This document shows, piece by piece, positions 8,315 through 15,771 of a DNA stretch of 64,000 nt. The stretch lies in assembly GCF_044788715.1 (NCBI RefSeq), contig NZ_CP173171.1:53685-117684 (forward strand), given 5' to 3'. Positions within the stretch are counted from its first letter, which is position 1; every line of letters starts with the position of its first letter. The notes beneath the pieces were generated by a model. The model was given only the letters and a program-made list of their open reading frames with translations, had not been told where the DNA came from and made no database searches. Source of the DNA: Methylotuvimicrobium sp018830325. Its GTDB lineage: Bacteria; Pseudomonadota; Gammaproteobacteria; Methylococcales; Methylomonadaceae. Made by a program: the position numbers and the translations under genes.

Positions 8315-8608
8315 TTAGTAGCCCGCTTCTTTCTGGTGTCGAAAGGCAATTACATAAAGAGCATTATCATCCGGTTCATAGCGATAGAGTGCAACAAAAC
8401 CGGAATCGCCGAATGGAATGAGTAATTCACGCAATTTTGGAAGTTCTTCCCACGGCCTGCCGATTTCGGGTTCTGTTTCTAGGAGCTCAAATTGCTGTGC
8501 AATTGCCCGCGCGGCTCTTGCCGCAGCCAAAGGATTTTTTTCGGCTAAAAATAGGCGACAGCGTTCCAAGCCTTGAGTCGCTCCTTCGGTAATAATTATT
8601 CGTGGCAC
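8315..8608 (-). CDS. ParE/RelE-family toxin
   Basis: 97 residues with the short ParE fold: helix pair GATQGLERCRLFLAEKNPLAAARAARAI, then IGRPWEELPKLRELLIPFGDSGFVALYRY and a final strand DNALYVIAFRHQKEAGY. ParE members poison gyrase and RelE members cut mRNA; the sequence alone does not settle which. It overlaps its RHH antitoxin by 13 nt, the antitoxin being translated first. Confidence 0.85.
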   Translation of the reverse strand: MPRIIITEGATQGLERCRLFLAEKNPLAAARAARAIAQQFELLETEPEIGRPWEELPKLRELLIPFGDSGFVALYRYEPDDNALYVIAFRHQKEAGY

Positions 8609-8868
8609 TCTGGGCTCTCTTGCTCATGCTCTGTACCCCAGGTGCTGAGCCAATGACGCACTTCTTGGCCCGTTAGGTGTTTGCCCGTTTCTTGATAAGC
8701 CTGCCAAGCTGACAAGGCTTCTTGTTTGAAACTTTCTCGAGCTTCTTCGCGTTCAACGTAATCGCGAATGGCTTCGCGCATAATCCAGTGCGATGATCGG
8801 TGCCGCAGATCAGCCAAATTCTGAATTCGACTTTTCAAATCCGCATCGAGTTTAACGGATGTTGCCAT
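8596..8868 (-). CDS. Ribbon-helix-helix antitoxin
   Basis: 90 residues from MATSVKLDADLKSRIQNLADLRHRSSHWIMREAIRDYVERE, the CopG/ParD DNA-binding ribbon and helices, followed by the toxin-binding tail. A longer frame runs up to 8916, but GAGG lies about 8 nt before the ATG at 8868, so that start is preferred. It forms an operon with the ParE-like toxin and probably represses its own promoter. Confidence 0.85.
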   Translation of the reverse strand: MATSVKLDADLKSRIQNLADLRHRSSHWIMREAIRDYVEREEARESFKQEALSAWQAYQETGKHLTGQEVRHWLSTWGTEHEQESPECHE

Positions 8869-8983
8869 AGTGATCGCCTCGTTATTAAAAGGTAGTACCT
8901 TCGAATACTCTAGCATGAAAGCCTAGCATTTTCCCAATGAAATGTCAGTGCAGCTTTGGCTTTTGCTCTGCTCACTTTACGTC

Positions 8984-9054
8984 CTATAATCTATTTTATA
9001 GGACCTAAAAACACCCCCCAAAATCCCGCCTCATTTGCACCTATATATAAGGTA
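8984..9054 (+). promoter_or_regulatory. Palindromes upstream of the recombinase gene
   Basis: CCTATAA and TTATAGG form a dyad around 8984-9003, and CCTATATATAAGG around 9042-9054 resembles half of it again. They lie directly before the recombinase ATG and may be operator or crossover sites. Confidence 0.4.
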
Positions 9055-9062
9055 TAAACACC

Positions 9063-10031
9063 ATGACCGACTTGCTGCTGAAAAATCCCGAACGCGCACT
9101 GACCGCGAAACAGTTTCAGCAATTATCCGACGTGCCGCCGGAACTCGAATGGTTTGCCAACATCAATTCCGAGAAAACCCGAAAAGCTTACCAGAATGAC
9201 ATTCGCGATTTCGCGCAATTTGTCGGCATCAGCCAACCGGCTGAGTTTCGTATCGTCACCCGGTCCCATGTCATTGCCTGGCGAAAAACCATTGAAGAGA
9301 ATAAATTCTCCGACGCCACCATCCGCCGTAAGCTCTCTGCTCTGTCTTCCTTATTTGAGTATTTATGTGAGAAAAACGCCGTGACCCATAATCCGGTCAA
9401 AGGCGTGAAGCGACCGATGGCCAATAACAACGAAGGCAAAACCCCGGCTTTGAGTAACGACCAGGCTCGATTGCTCTTGGAAGCACCGCCGGAAGACACA
9501 ATAAAAGGACAACGCGACCGGGCGATTTTAGCCGCTCTGCTCTATCATGGTCTGCGCCGGCAGGAACTGTGTAATCTACGCGTCAAAGATTATCAGCGCC
9601 GCAGTGGCGTGATGATGTTTCATGTCCACGGTAAACGGAAAAAAGAGCGCTTCGTGCCGGTGGAGCCGAAAACCCAACGTTTGATCGCCGAATATCTGGA
9701 AACGGCTGGCCATAGTGCGGATTTGGAAGGTGCTTTGTTTCGGCCGGTGAAAAACAACTCGACTGGAGATCTCACTAAACCGCTCAATCCGCGTTCGGTG
9801 TATCGGGATGTGGTCATGTGTTACGCCAAACAAGTCGGCATTACGCTCGATACCCACGGCTTTTGCGTGCACTCGCTGCGAGCAACTGCTGCGACCAATG
9901 CGCTCGATCATAAAGCCGATATCGCCAAAGTCCAGGAATGGCTGGGCCATGCCAACGTGTCGACCACCCGGCTTTACGACAAGCGGCATAGCCGTCCGGA
10001 AGATAGCCCGAGTTTTAAGGTGGAATATTAG
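9063..10031 (+). CDS. XerC/D-type tyrosine recombinase
   Basis: 322 residues with a SAM-like core-binding N-terminus (ANINSEKTRKAYQNDIRDFAQFVG) and a catalytic domain containing GLRRQELCNL (first Arg), HSLRATAATN (His-x-x-Arg), WLGHANVSTTRLYD (His and Tyr nucleophile). The spacing is that of Xer-like phage and plasmid integrases. It lacks the extra helix insert of integron integrases, so it does not explain the nearby attC array. AAGG lies about 10 nt before the ATG. Likely roles are plasmid dimer resolution or element integration. Confidence 0.85.
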   Translation: MTDLLLKNPERALTAKQFQQLSDVPPELEWFANINSEKTRKAYQNDIRDFAQFVGISQPAEFRIVTRSHVIAWRKTIEENKFSDATIRRKLSALSSLFEYLCEKNAVTHNPVKGVKRPMANNNEGKTPALSNDQARLLLEAPPEDTIKGQRDRAILAALLYHGLRRQELCNLRVKDYQRRSGVMMFHVHGKRKKERFVPVEPKTQRLIAEYLETAGHSADLEGALFRPVKNNSTGDLTKPLNPRSVYRDVVMCYAKQVGITLDTHGFCVHSLRATAATNALDHKADIAKVQEWLGHANVSTTRLYDKRHSRPEDSPSFKVEY

Positions 10032-10043
10032 GTGTAGCAATGA

Positions 10044-10220
10044 ACGATCAACAATCATTCGTAACAACTCGGGTAAAACCGCTCGTGCCCCCGATGCTTT
10101 TTCTCGGTAAATGCCGGCGATGTAATATCCTTCCTCTCGGGCACTATGCACAATGTCGGTTTGGCGGGTAAAGTCTTGTTCTTCGGTACTGACGCAGAGG
10201 TAGATACGAGCGACTTTCAT
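10044..10220 (-). pseudogene. Truncated serine resolvase N-terminus
   Basis: Starting at 10220 the minus strand encodes MKVARIYLCVSTEEQDFTRQ, then GYYIAGIYREKASGARAVLPELLRMI: the first 55 or so residues of a serine recombinase with the catalytic Ser in CVST. Homology ends near 10,045, just beyond the stop of the tyrosine recombinase gene; the frame continues only as antisense of it. It is a relic of a resolvase cut by the junction. Confidence 0.7.
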
Positions 10221-10317
10221 AAGGTAGCCAAAAATATAAAGACCAATGAACATTGGCTAGCTCTAGCGGGTTGTCGGCTTTTTATTCTTTGTTCCGGGTA
10301 AAAGCAATTTGTGATAC

Positions 10318-10345
10318 ATTGATTACATGTATTCAATATTTGACG
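10318..10345 (+). promoter_or_regulatory. Operator-like dyad of the relBE operon
   Basis: ATACAT and ATGTAT arms lie around TGATTAC about 20 nt before the antitoxin start, with AAGGGG as a strong ribosome site at about 10,349. RHH antitoxins commonly bind such dyads to autoregulate. Confidence 0.45.
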
Positions 10346-10360
10346 TAAAGGGGACTATAC

Positions 10361-10588
10361 ATGGCCACCTCCATAAGACTTTCTCCGGAAATTGAAAAAC
10401 GGCTTGATTATCTGGCAGGTCAAACCGGCCGTACAAAGGCATTTTATTTACGAGAGATCATCGAGAAAGGACTGGATGATATGGAAGATTATTATTTGGC
10501 CACCGATGTGTTAGAACGGGTTCGCAAAGGTGAAGAACGCGTTTATTCATTGGATGAAGTGGAGAACGCGCTTGGCTTGGCGGATTGA
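10361..10588 (+). CDS. RelB/DinJ-like RHH antitoxin
   Basis: 75 residues: MATSIRLSPEIEKRLDYLAG, then GRTKAFYLREIIEKGLDDMED, the ribbon and two helices of the TraY/RelB RHH family, with an acidic tail for toxin contact. AAGGGG precedes the ATG. It overlaps the toxin reading frame by 17 nt and is likely a co-repressor with it. Confidence 0.9.
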   Translation: MATSIRLSPEIEKRLDYLAGQTGRTKAFYLREIIEKGLDDMEDYYLATDVLERVRKGEERVYSLDEVENALGLAD

Positions 10589-10838
10589 ACTGACAGAGAC
10601 GGCGAATAAGCAACTAGCAAAGCTCGATAAGGTCGAAGCGAGGCGTATCACGAAATTTTTGAGGGAGCGTTTGGCTGCTACCGACAATCCACGCAATACA
10701 GGCAAGGCTTTATCAGGTCCACTTGGCGGTTTGTGGCGTTATCGAGTGGGCGACTATCGATTAATTTGTGAAATTCAGGACGGCGTGTTGTGCGTCTTAG
10801 TACTGAAGATCAGCAATCGCCGAGAAGTGTATAAGTGA
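10572..10838 (+). CDS. RelE-family mRNA interferase toxin
   Basis: 88 residues when started at the TTG at 10572, giving the family-typical AWRIELTETANKQLAKLDK opening; a longer in-frame ATG at 10530 adds residues that only repeat the antitoxin region. KALSGPLGGLWRYRVGDYRLICEI and VLVLKISNRREVYK match the RelE catalytic basic and Tyr/Arg segments. RelE toxins cut mRNA at the ribosomal A site. TTG initiation inside the antitoxin gene fits tight translational coupling. Confidence 0.88.
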   Translation: MAWRIELTETANKQLAKLDKVEARRITKFLRERLAATDNPRNTGKALSGPLGGLWRYRVGDYRLICEIQDGVLCVLVLKISNRREVYK

Positions 10839-11196
10839 GATCAGGAACAAGGGAGATATAAGTAAAGCCAGTGATTCCAGCACTCACGAATGCTTTGAGT
10901 GAAGCAAGGACAGAGCATTCAATCAAGAAGCGCATTAGGACGGACGCCAACTCGGTTTTTCTTTCCACTGCGCTTCAAAACCCTACTTCAGTTGAGAAAA
11001 GGAATCATTCATGATTCCTGTTGCCGGCATCCATGCCGGCAATTTTGATGCGCTCAATCGCTGCGCAGGATCTGGGCTGAACAGGGTATAGATGAGGCAG
11101 CGCCGTGGGTCCCGGTTAGGCTGTGACAGTGGCTTGTTGGCTTGTCGCCGCCGTTTTCGCTTTCGGAAGGCCTGTGGCAGGCAATATCAACGATTT
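10839..11196. other. Intergenic region with two hairpins
   Basis: No gene is seen here. GGAATCA-TTCA-TGATTCC (11001-11018) and TTGCCGGCA-TCCA-TGCCGGCAA (11021-11042) are two adjacent perfect dyads. The second resembles REP-like elements. They may act as terminators or binding sites. Confidence 0.5.
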
Positions 11197-11460
11197 TCAC
11201 GGGTGTGCCACAACCAGCACATAGAAGGTTGATCCCTGAATTTCATAGCGTATCTCGTACTGATCGACAAGCAACCGCCGCACTTCGCGCGGTTCGAACT
11301 CGAAGAGCTGTTCGCCGATGCGCGGATTGTCAAACAGGATAGAGGGAGCCTTGACTAGCGCCTGAACGGCCCGCGCGGCGGCATTTTTGTTCGCCGGTGC
11401 CAGAAACTCGTACAGGCGTTCCAGATCGGAAAGCGCCTTGCCGGTCCATTTCAATTCCAT
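11197..11460 (-). CDS. ParE/RelE-family toxin
   Basis: 87 residues from MELKWTGKALSDLERLYEFLAPANKNAAARAVQALVKAP, then NPRIGEQLFEFEPREVRRLLVDQYEIRYEI and FYVLVVAHP, the compact ParE/StbE pattern. The longer frame to 11604 is only the antitoxin gene read in another frame. The ATGA overlap with the antitoxin stop indicates coupling. Third toxin-antitoxin pair within 3.5 kb. Confidence 0.85.
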   Translation of the reverse strand: MELKWTGKALSDLERLYEFLAPANKNAAARAVQALVKAPSILFDNPRIGEQLFEFEPREVRRLLVDQYEIRYEIQGSTFYVLVVAHP

Positions 11461-11729
11461 CAGCGCGGCATCGGCAAGGGCTTGTCGGTGCCTAAACTGT
11501 CCGCCCACTCCTGCACGGCTTGGTGGTCGATGACCAGTCCGGCATCCACATCGGCAAGCGCCTCTCGGGTCAAGCGTTCGCGTTCTTCCTCTTGGCTGAG
11601 CCATGCCGACAGCGCTTGCTTCATGATCCAGCCGCGCGAGCGCTCCAGTCGCTCGGCCATCCGGTCGACTCTTTCGGCCAGTGGAAGCGGCACATGCGCG
11701 GTTAGGACCTTGGTTTCGGTTTTGGCCAT
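11460..11729 (-). CDS. CopG/RHH antitoxin
   Basis: 89 residues, with VLTAHVPLPLAERVDRMAERLERSRGWIMKQALSAWLSQEEE forming the ribbon-helix-helix domain, then an acidic tail that should wrap the toxin. It is the first gene of the pair and likely autoregulated through the AT-rich dyads upstream. Confidence 0.88.
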   Translation of the reverse strand: MAKTETKVLTAHVPLPLAERVDRMAERLERSRGWIMKQALSAWLSQEEERERLTREALADVDAGLVIDHQAVQEWADSLGTDKPLPMPR

Positions 11730-11751
11730 GTTGATTCCCTATCGCTAATTA

Positions 11752-11800
11752 ATGATTAAGTTTTAATCGTATTGATTTATTTTTAATCCGTCAATCCGTT
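11752..11800 (-). promoter_or_regulatory. AT-rich operator dyads before the antitoxin gene
   Basis: GATTAA-GT-TTTAATC forms a dyad, and a second TTTTAATCCG half site follows about 25 bp on. The position just upstream of the antitoxin start fits autorepression. Confidence 0.4.
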
Positions 11801-11993
11801 ACAACCGTTTCTTTCACCGCGTCTAGTGAACAGGTCTTGGCCTGCGGCCAGACGGGGCCGACAGCGAAACGTGGGGGTAAAGCGTGCGGAGTTATGGAGG
11901 CAATAGTTCGATCGGTTTTGAAGTGGTACGCTTGATAAGGCTGTGAAGTATGTTCGGGTAGTGGTTTATCTTTTTCAAAAAAAGTGAAACGAC

Positions 11994-12031
11994 TAAGTTA
12001 GATAAGTTAAAGAATAAGTTAATTTAAGTTA
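11994..12031 (+). repeat. Iteron-like TAAGTTA repeats (candidate origin)
   Basis: Four exact TAAGTTA units start at 11994, 12003, 12015 and 12025, spaced about one helical turn, in AT-rich DNA 200 bp upstream of the replication initiator. Such phased short repeats fit initiator binding or an unwinding element. No consensus DnaA box is seen beside them. Confidence 0.5.
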
Positions 12032-12165
12032 CAGGGTATAAATTAGCTTATTACTTATTGTTTAGTAACGGATTTATTAAAAATGCCGTTCCCAAAGTCA
12101 CAATGTCATTTTTAGGCTGCGTGCGACGGGCAGTAAGCCAACAAAACATGAAAATAATTAAATTC

Positions 12166-12233
12166 TTCCTGATACCACAATAGTGATGTATAGTTTAGCC
12201 TCATTTTCTATTCCTGATACCACAATAGCGATG
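12166..12233 (+). repeat. Pair of 23-bp direct repeats at the rep start
   Basis: TTCCTGATACCACAATAG followed by TGATG (12166-12188) or CGATG (12211-12233), 45 bp apart, differing at one base. Each copy ends in an ATG in the rep frame. They may be initiator-binding operators for autoregulation, or a duplicated leader. Confidence 0.65.
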
Positions 12234-13238
12234 GACGATTCGTTATCGGATAAGCGTAAACAAACTGATTTTTTTATCTGTGATGTTTTTGAGACTTTTA
12301 AAGATGATTCCGCCTCCATGGAACATCCTGTTTTTAGTCTCTCAACCAAGCCTGATCACAGAATGCTGGTGTATCAGTACAATGGTAATTCGATAAAGAT
12401 AAAACCCAGTTATACAGGGCTTGCCACGATTCATGACAAGGATATCTTGTTATATCTAACCTCCTGCCTAATGAATGCCAAAAACAATGGCGAGCAAATA
12501 TCCAGCCGCGTCAGGTTTACCGCTTATGATTACTTAACCTCAACCAACAAATCGATTAACGGCAAGTCCTATTTGCAATTAAAGGAAGGTTTGGAGCGTT
12601 TGAGCGGTACCAGGATAGAAACCGATATAACAACCGGCGGTAAAGAGATACAGTCCGAGTTTGGGTTAGTCGATAGCTGGCATATCATCAAGGAAGGGAA
12701 GGACGGAAGAATGGTGGCCGTTGAGGTAAAGCTTTCCGAATGGTTCTATAATTCGATCCTCGGCAATGCGGTGCTTAGCATTGATAAAGATTATTTCAAC
12801 CTGAGAAAGCCCACTGAACGCAGGTTATATGAACTAGCCAGGAAACATTGCGGCAACCAGATAGCCTGGAAAATCGGAATCGACAAGCTAAAGTACAAGA
12901 TCGGCTCCAATTCGCCGCTGACCAAGTTGAAATTCAACATCAAAAAAATAGCCGAAACCAACCATCTGCCTGAATACAATATTTCGTTGGAAGACGATGT
13001 TATCACGTTTACCCGTAAAGAACCGCCGAAAGAACTCAGTCCTCCGGAACAGTTGCCGAAGCACTTCACGAAATCCGAAGTGACCGCCAATGCAAGGCCG
13101 GGGGAAACGTACAGCCAAGTCGAAGAACGTTTGAAGCGAGCAAAAAAGCCAAAGGCAACTGAGGATAAAAACAAGGCACCAGTGGAGACAAAGCGGAATA
13201 AAAAGCATTTGTCCGATCTTAAGCAGGCGCTGAAATGA
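12231..13238 (+). CDS. Plasmid replication initiator, RPA family
   Basis: About 335 residues. RKQTDFFICDVFETFKDDSASMEHPVFSLS followed by GLATIHDKDILLYL, then the winged-helix region with LEGL..., FGLVDSW and RKPTERRLYELARKHCG, match the replication initiator protein A family of broad Proteobacterial plasmids. The C-terminus is a charged linker. ATGs at 12186 and 12231 are both possible; the second begins MDDSLSDKRKQ and fits the usual short leader. It lies directly beside the repeat-rich candidate origin, so this locus is probably the plasmid replicon. Confidence 0.85.
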   Translation: MDDSLSDKRKQTDFFICDVFETFKDDSASMEHPVFSLSTKPDHRMLVYQYNGNSIKIKPSYTGLATIHDKDILLYLTSCLMNAKNNGEQISSRVRFTAYDYLTSTNKSINGKSYLQLKEGLERLSGTRIETDITTGGKEIQSEFGLVDSWHIIKEGKDGRMVAVEVKLSEWFYNSILGNAVLSIDKDYFNLRKPTERRLYELARKHCGNQIAWKIGIDKLKYKIGSNSPLTKLKFNIKKIAETNHLPEYNISLEDDVITFTRKEPPKELSPPEQLPKHFTKSEVTANARPGETYSQVEERLKRAKKPKATEDKNKAPVETKRNKKHLSDLKQALK

Positions 13239-13241
13239 ACG

Positions 13242-13358
13242 GTGATCGCGCGTTTGACCGGTAATTCGGTGGCTAAGGATGCCAAGCCGGGGGAAACGTT
13301 CGATCAGGCGTTGCAGCGGAAGCAGGAGTTGGCTGAGGTTAAGCGGAAGTTGAGGTGA
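13242..13358 (+). pseudogene. Rep C-terminal tail relic (copy 1)
   Basis: An open frame just after rep reads AKDAKPGETFDQALQRKQ then ELAEVKRKLR and stops. It resembles the ANARPGETYSQVEERLKRAKK segment near the end of the rep protein. It has no sound start and looks like the 3' end of another initiator or a related plasmid gene. Confidence 0.5.
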
Positions 13359-13454
13359 TCGCTCTTGGTTGCTGTGGACTCTTACGGCTTTTCCTCGAGC
13401 AAGTACGATAGTCGTCAGAATTACTGTTTAAATTAAAAAATAAGATGAAGATTT

Positions 13455-14234
13455 ATGAAAACAAAACAAATGCTGTTTACTGTAATCGGTTTGGTTATGA
13501 GCGTTGTGGGATTGGGGAACGCACAAGCGGTATTACATGATAGAGGAAGTATACCGTTCTTAAATAACGGATTGGTTTATGACGATGTACTTGATATTAC
13601 CTGGCAGAAAAATGCCAACCTGGCAGCAACTGAGCCATTTGGTGTTAGTTTCCCCGCATATACAAATGGCCGAATGGATTGGGATACAGCAAATCTTTGG
13701 ATAGACGCGATGAACGAAGCAAATTATCTCGGCTATGATAATTGGCGTTTGCCAGGCTTTACAGGAATTGCAAGGTGTTCAAATTGGAATTGTACTGACA
13801 GCGAATTAGGTTATATGTTTTATATAAACATGGGGGCAACTGCTGAAAACTCTATTTTGGATGGTAGTAACACCGACAACTTAGCTTTATTCGACAATCT
13901 TCAAACTTTCCGATCTTCCGCATACTGGCTTGGTGAAGAGAATATATATAGGGCTGATAGCGCATGGTCTTTCTATACTCGTTTTGGATTCCAGAATAAT
14001 TACTTTTATAAATATAATGCCTTTCATCCTTGGGCAGTTCGCTCCGGTGATGTTGCCTTTATTCCTATATCGGGTGCAGTTTGGTTGTTTGGGACCGGTT
14101 TGTTGGGCTTGATGGTTTTTTATCAACGATGCAACATTAAGTTGTTAGTAAAATCCACTTACATCTCACCATCATTCGCCGCATCCAGCATAACCACCAC
14201 AAACGGCCCAGCGCGAAGATTCCCTTCGCCATAA
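13455..14234 (+). CDS. Secreted DUF1566-like protein with PEP-CTERM-like tail
   Basis: 259 residues. A signal peptide (MKTKQMLFTVIGLVMSVVGLGNAQA) precedes a DUF1566-like domain with LVYDDVLDITWQKNANLA, NYLGYDNWRLPGF and SSAYWLGEE. The block IPISGAVWLFGTGLLGLMVFYQR resembles the VPLPAAVWLFGSGLLGL tail of PEP-CTERM-type sorting signals. Normally the protein ends a few residues later; here the frame runs 35 residues on into DNA antisense to the next gene, suggesting that the natural 3' end was lost at a recombination junction. Confidence 0.75.
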   Translation: MKTKQMLFTVIGLVMSVVGLGNAQAVLHDRGSIPFLNNGLVYDDVLDITWQKNANLAATEPFGVSFPAYTNGRMDWDTANLWIDAMNEANYLGYDNWRLPGFTGIARCSNWNCTDSELGYMFYINMGATAENSILDGSNTDNLALFDNLQTFRSSAYWLGEENIYRADSAWSFYTRFGFQNNYFYKYNAFHPWAVRSGDVAFIPISGAVWLFGTGLLGLMVFYQRCNIKLLVKSTYISPSFAASSITTTNGPARRFPSP

Positions 14235-14515
14235 CCCCGCACCGGCACCGACGGCCAGCGGTTGAATTCCGGTTCCGCGAGGATTCTTTCGGCCGCGTCC
14301 AAACATTCAGCCAGCAAATCCGCATCGATGCCGTGGTCGAGCAGGGCGGTTTGAAGGCTTGGGTATTTGCCTGCCAGATCGTAATCGGCCATCGCCGCCC
14401 CGAAGCCTTTGACCCATTCGATCAGTTCCGGATCGTCTTCGTTCGGCACAAAGCCCTTGCCGCCGGATTTAAAAAACGCCCAGCCTTGCGCCCAGTGGTT
14501 TGGTATGTCGCTCAT
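14159..14515 (-). CDS. Hypothetical small plasmid protein, duplicated family (copy 1)
   Basis: 118 residues, MSDIPNHWAQGWAFFKSGGKG then FVPNEDDPELIEWVKGFGAAM, with no recognised domain. It is nearly identical in protein and DNA to the gene at 15772-16131, diverging only in the last 20 residues or so; a third C-terminal relic lies at 52406-52465. It is overlapped 4 nt by the preceding gene (14512-14724), so the two are coupled. Function unknown. Confidence 0.7.
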   Translation of the reverse strand: MSDIPNHWAQGWAFFKSGGKGFVPNEDDPELIEWVKGFGAAMADYDLAGKYPSLQTALLDHGIDADLLAECLDAAERILAEPEFNRWPSVPVRGYGEGNLRAGPFVVVMLDAANDGEM

Positions 14516-14724
14516 TGTTTACCTACCTTTTTAATGTAGTCATCGTAGAATTTGTTCGCGGCAATGCTATTGGCGATATCGCCGGCATAAGGGTCCCAAT
14601 CGTTCACCACGACATCGGGATTGTCCTTGAGCCATGCCCGGAACTCATTGAGGATGCCTTTGCTGGTCAGTTCGGGGGTGGTGCAATTGAATACTTCGCA
14701 AAGGTGGCTTTTGATTCGGTACAT
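14512..14724 (-). CDS. Hypothetical small plasmid protein (MYRIKS family, copy 1)
   Basis: 70 residues, MYRIKSHLCEVFNCTTPELTSKGILNEFRAWLKDNPD. A paralogue with the same opening and the same W-x-x-x-NPD block lies at 18680-18928. No domain is recognised. It is translationally coupled (ATGA) to the duplicated family member downstream. Confidence 0.65.
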   Translation of the reverse strand: MYRIKSHLCEVFNCTTPELTSKGILNEFRAWLKDNPDVVVNDWDPYAGDIANSIAANKFYDDYIKKVGKQ

Positions 14725-14773
14725 GGCTACTATGCTTTAGTTGTATTTTTAAAATAACGAAAAAGGAACCTGA

Positions 14774-14971
14774 ATGAAATTTTTATTAACATTTTTAGCG
14801 GTTATTTTCTTGATTGGTTGTACTACAGCCGGCCCTTACGTCACTAACATTTCAAGTGACGGCAATAACGGATTGAATATCGAGAAATGCAAAGTTGAAC
14901 TCAATGCGTTTTTAGGTGTTGTAAATACTGGTGATTGTTCGAGCAGCAATATAAAACTTTCACATCAATAA
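14774..14971 (+). CDS. Small lipoprotein
   Basis: 65 residues with a signal sequence and lipobox LIGC (Cys16), so a probable lipid-anchored envelope protein; GPYVTNISSDG and NIEKCKVELNAFLGVVNTGDC follow with two further cysteines. AAAAGGAACCTGA precedes the ATG. Possibly surface exclusion or envelope function, but nothing in the sequence shows this. Confidence 0.7.
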   Translation: MKFLLTFLAVIFLIGCTTAGPYVTNISSDGNNGLNIEKCKVELNAFLGVVNTGDCSSSNIKLSHQ

Positions 14972-14984
14972 CGATTTATTTGTT

Positions 14985-15060
14985 TTCACAATCGTTATCT
15001 CTCCAAACCCCACCCTGACCGCCGCGTCCAGTCGCTTGAACACCCGCGTTTGACCTGTAC
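14985..15060 (-). pseudogene. Relic of the RVFKRLDAAV family
   Basis: The minus strand encodes GQTRVFKRLDAAVRVGFGEI, close to GQVRVFKRLDAAVGVL in the intact gene at 19682-19918. Only this C-terminal piece remains and it lacks a start. Confidence 0.55.
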
Positions 15061-15064
15061 ATAA

Positions 15065-15154
15065 GTGACCAATGACGCCAAGCCGGGCGAGACGTTAGAG
15101 CAGGCGCTGCAGCGTAAGCGGGATTTGGCGGATGTTAAAAGAAAACTGAGGTGA
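15065..15154 (+). pseudogene. Rep C-terminal tail relic (copy 2)
   Basis: Reads TNDAKPGETLEQALQRKRD then LADVKRKLR and stops, nearly the same as the relic at 13242-13358. It has only a GTG as a possible start. Two copies beside the same families suggest repeated recombination at this tail sequence. Confidence 0.5.
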
Positions 15155-15158
15155 AAAT

Positions 15159-15371
15159 ATGAAAGTTGGATTCCGGAAACCGTCATTGAAAAAACGTTTA
15201 GCCGCGCGAACATCGGTTAAGCGTCATGTTCGCCATTCCCTCGGCGTTAAAGCGCCACGTGGGTACGGTTGGCTAACCAACCCCAAAAAAGCCGCGTACA
15301 ATCGGGTTTATTCGAGAACGACATTTGGTTTGGCGGATCTGCTCAAATGGTTGTTTGGCGGGAAATGGTGA
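15159..15371 (+). CDS. Small basic hypothetical protein
   Basis: 70 residues, very basic (MKVGFRKPSLKKRLAARTSV... then NPKKAAYNRVYSRTTFGLADLLKWLFG). It resembles a small phage/plasmid family with the NPKKAAYNRVY block, which I recall but cannot name. GAGGTGAAAAT lies before the ATG. Possibly nucleic-acid binding. Confidence 0.65.
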   Translation: MKVGFRKPSLKKRLAARTSVKRHVRHSLGVKAPRGYGWLTNPKKAAYNRVYSRTTFGLADLLKWLFGGKW

Positions 15372-15427
15372 TTGGCTCTCCCTATGGCTATACGGGACAA
15401 TGAATAGCCAGAAGTTGCGGAGAAGGT

Positions 15428-15757
15428 ATGGCCGATCACAGAATTGATACGATAACGGCATTGCGCGAAGTAGTGGTTTATGGGCTGTTTGATGGAGGCG
15501 GCTTTGGTCTTCGAGAGGTGCGCGAAGATATGGAAAAATCCGGATTGTCGGTTCCGTTGGCAATGGACGAGGAGATTCTTGAGTCGGTTCTGTTCGATGA
15601 TTTAGCAGAGTTGCTATTCGTTGACGACGACACGCAACCCTTTTCCCACTGGTGGTGGCATCTCGGAAAAATCCGCGATAAGACTTTTCCAGCTGAACAG
15701 TTGCCGGCACATTTGCGCGAGGTTTATTTAGAGTCTGAAAAAATTCGTTCTATGTAA
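15428..15757 (+). CDS. Hypothetical acidic protein
   Basis: 109 residues, acidic, beginning MADHRIDTITALREVVVYGLFD and containing TQPFSHWWWHLGKIRDKTFPAEQLP. No family is recognised. A clear GGAG-like site precedes the ATG (GGAGAAGGT). It lies alone between plasmid small genes and convergent copy 2 of the duplicated family. Confidence 0.6.
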   Translation: MADHRIDTITALREVVVYGLFDGGGFGLREVREDMEKSGLSVPLAMDEEILESVLFDDLAELLFVDDDTQPFSHWWWHLGKIRDKTFPAEQLPAHLREVYLESEKIRSM

Positions 15758-15771
15758 CTTCTTAGGTATTG

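Noticed and set aside
9063..10031. Integron integrase for the cassette array
   Set aside because: The recombinase lacks the extra IntI helix block and faces away; it is Xer-like.
9576..10253. 225-codon minus-strand ORF as a whole resolvase
   Set aside because: Only the first 55 or so residues are resolvase; the rest is antisense of the recombinase.
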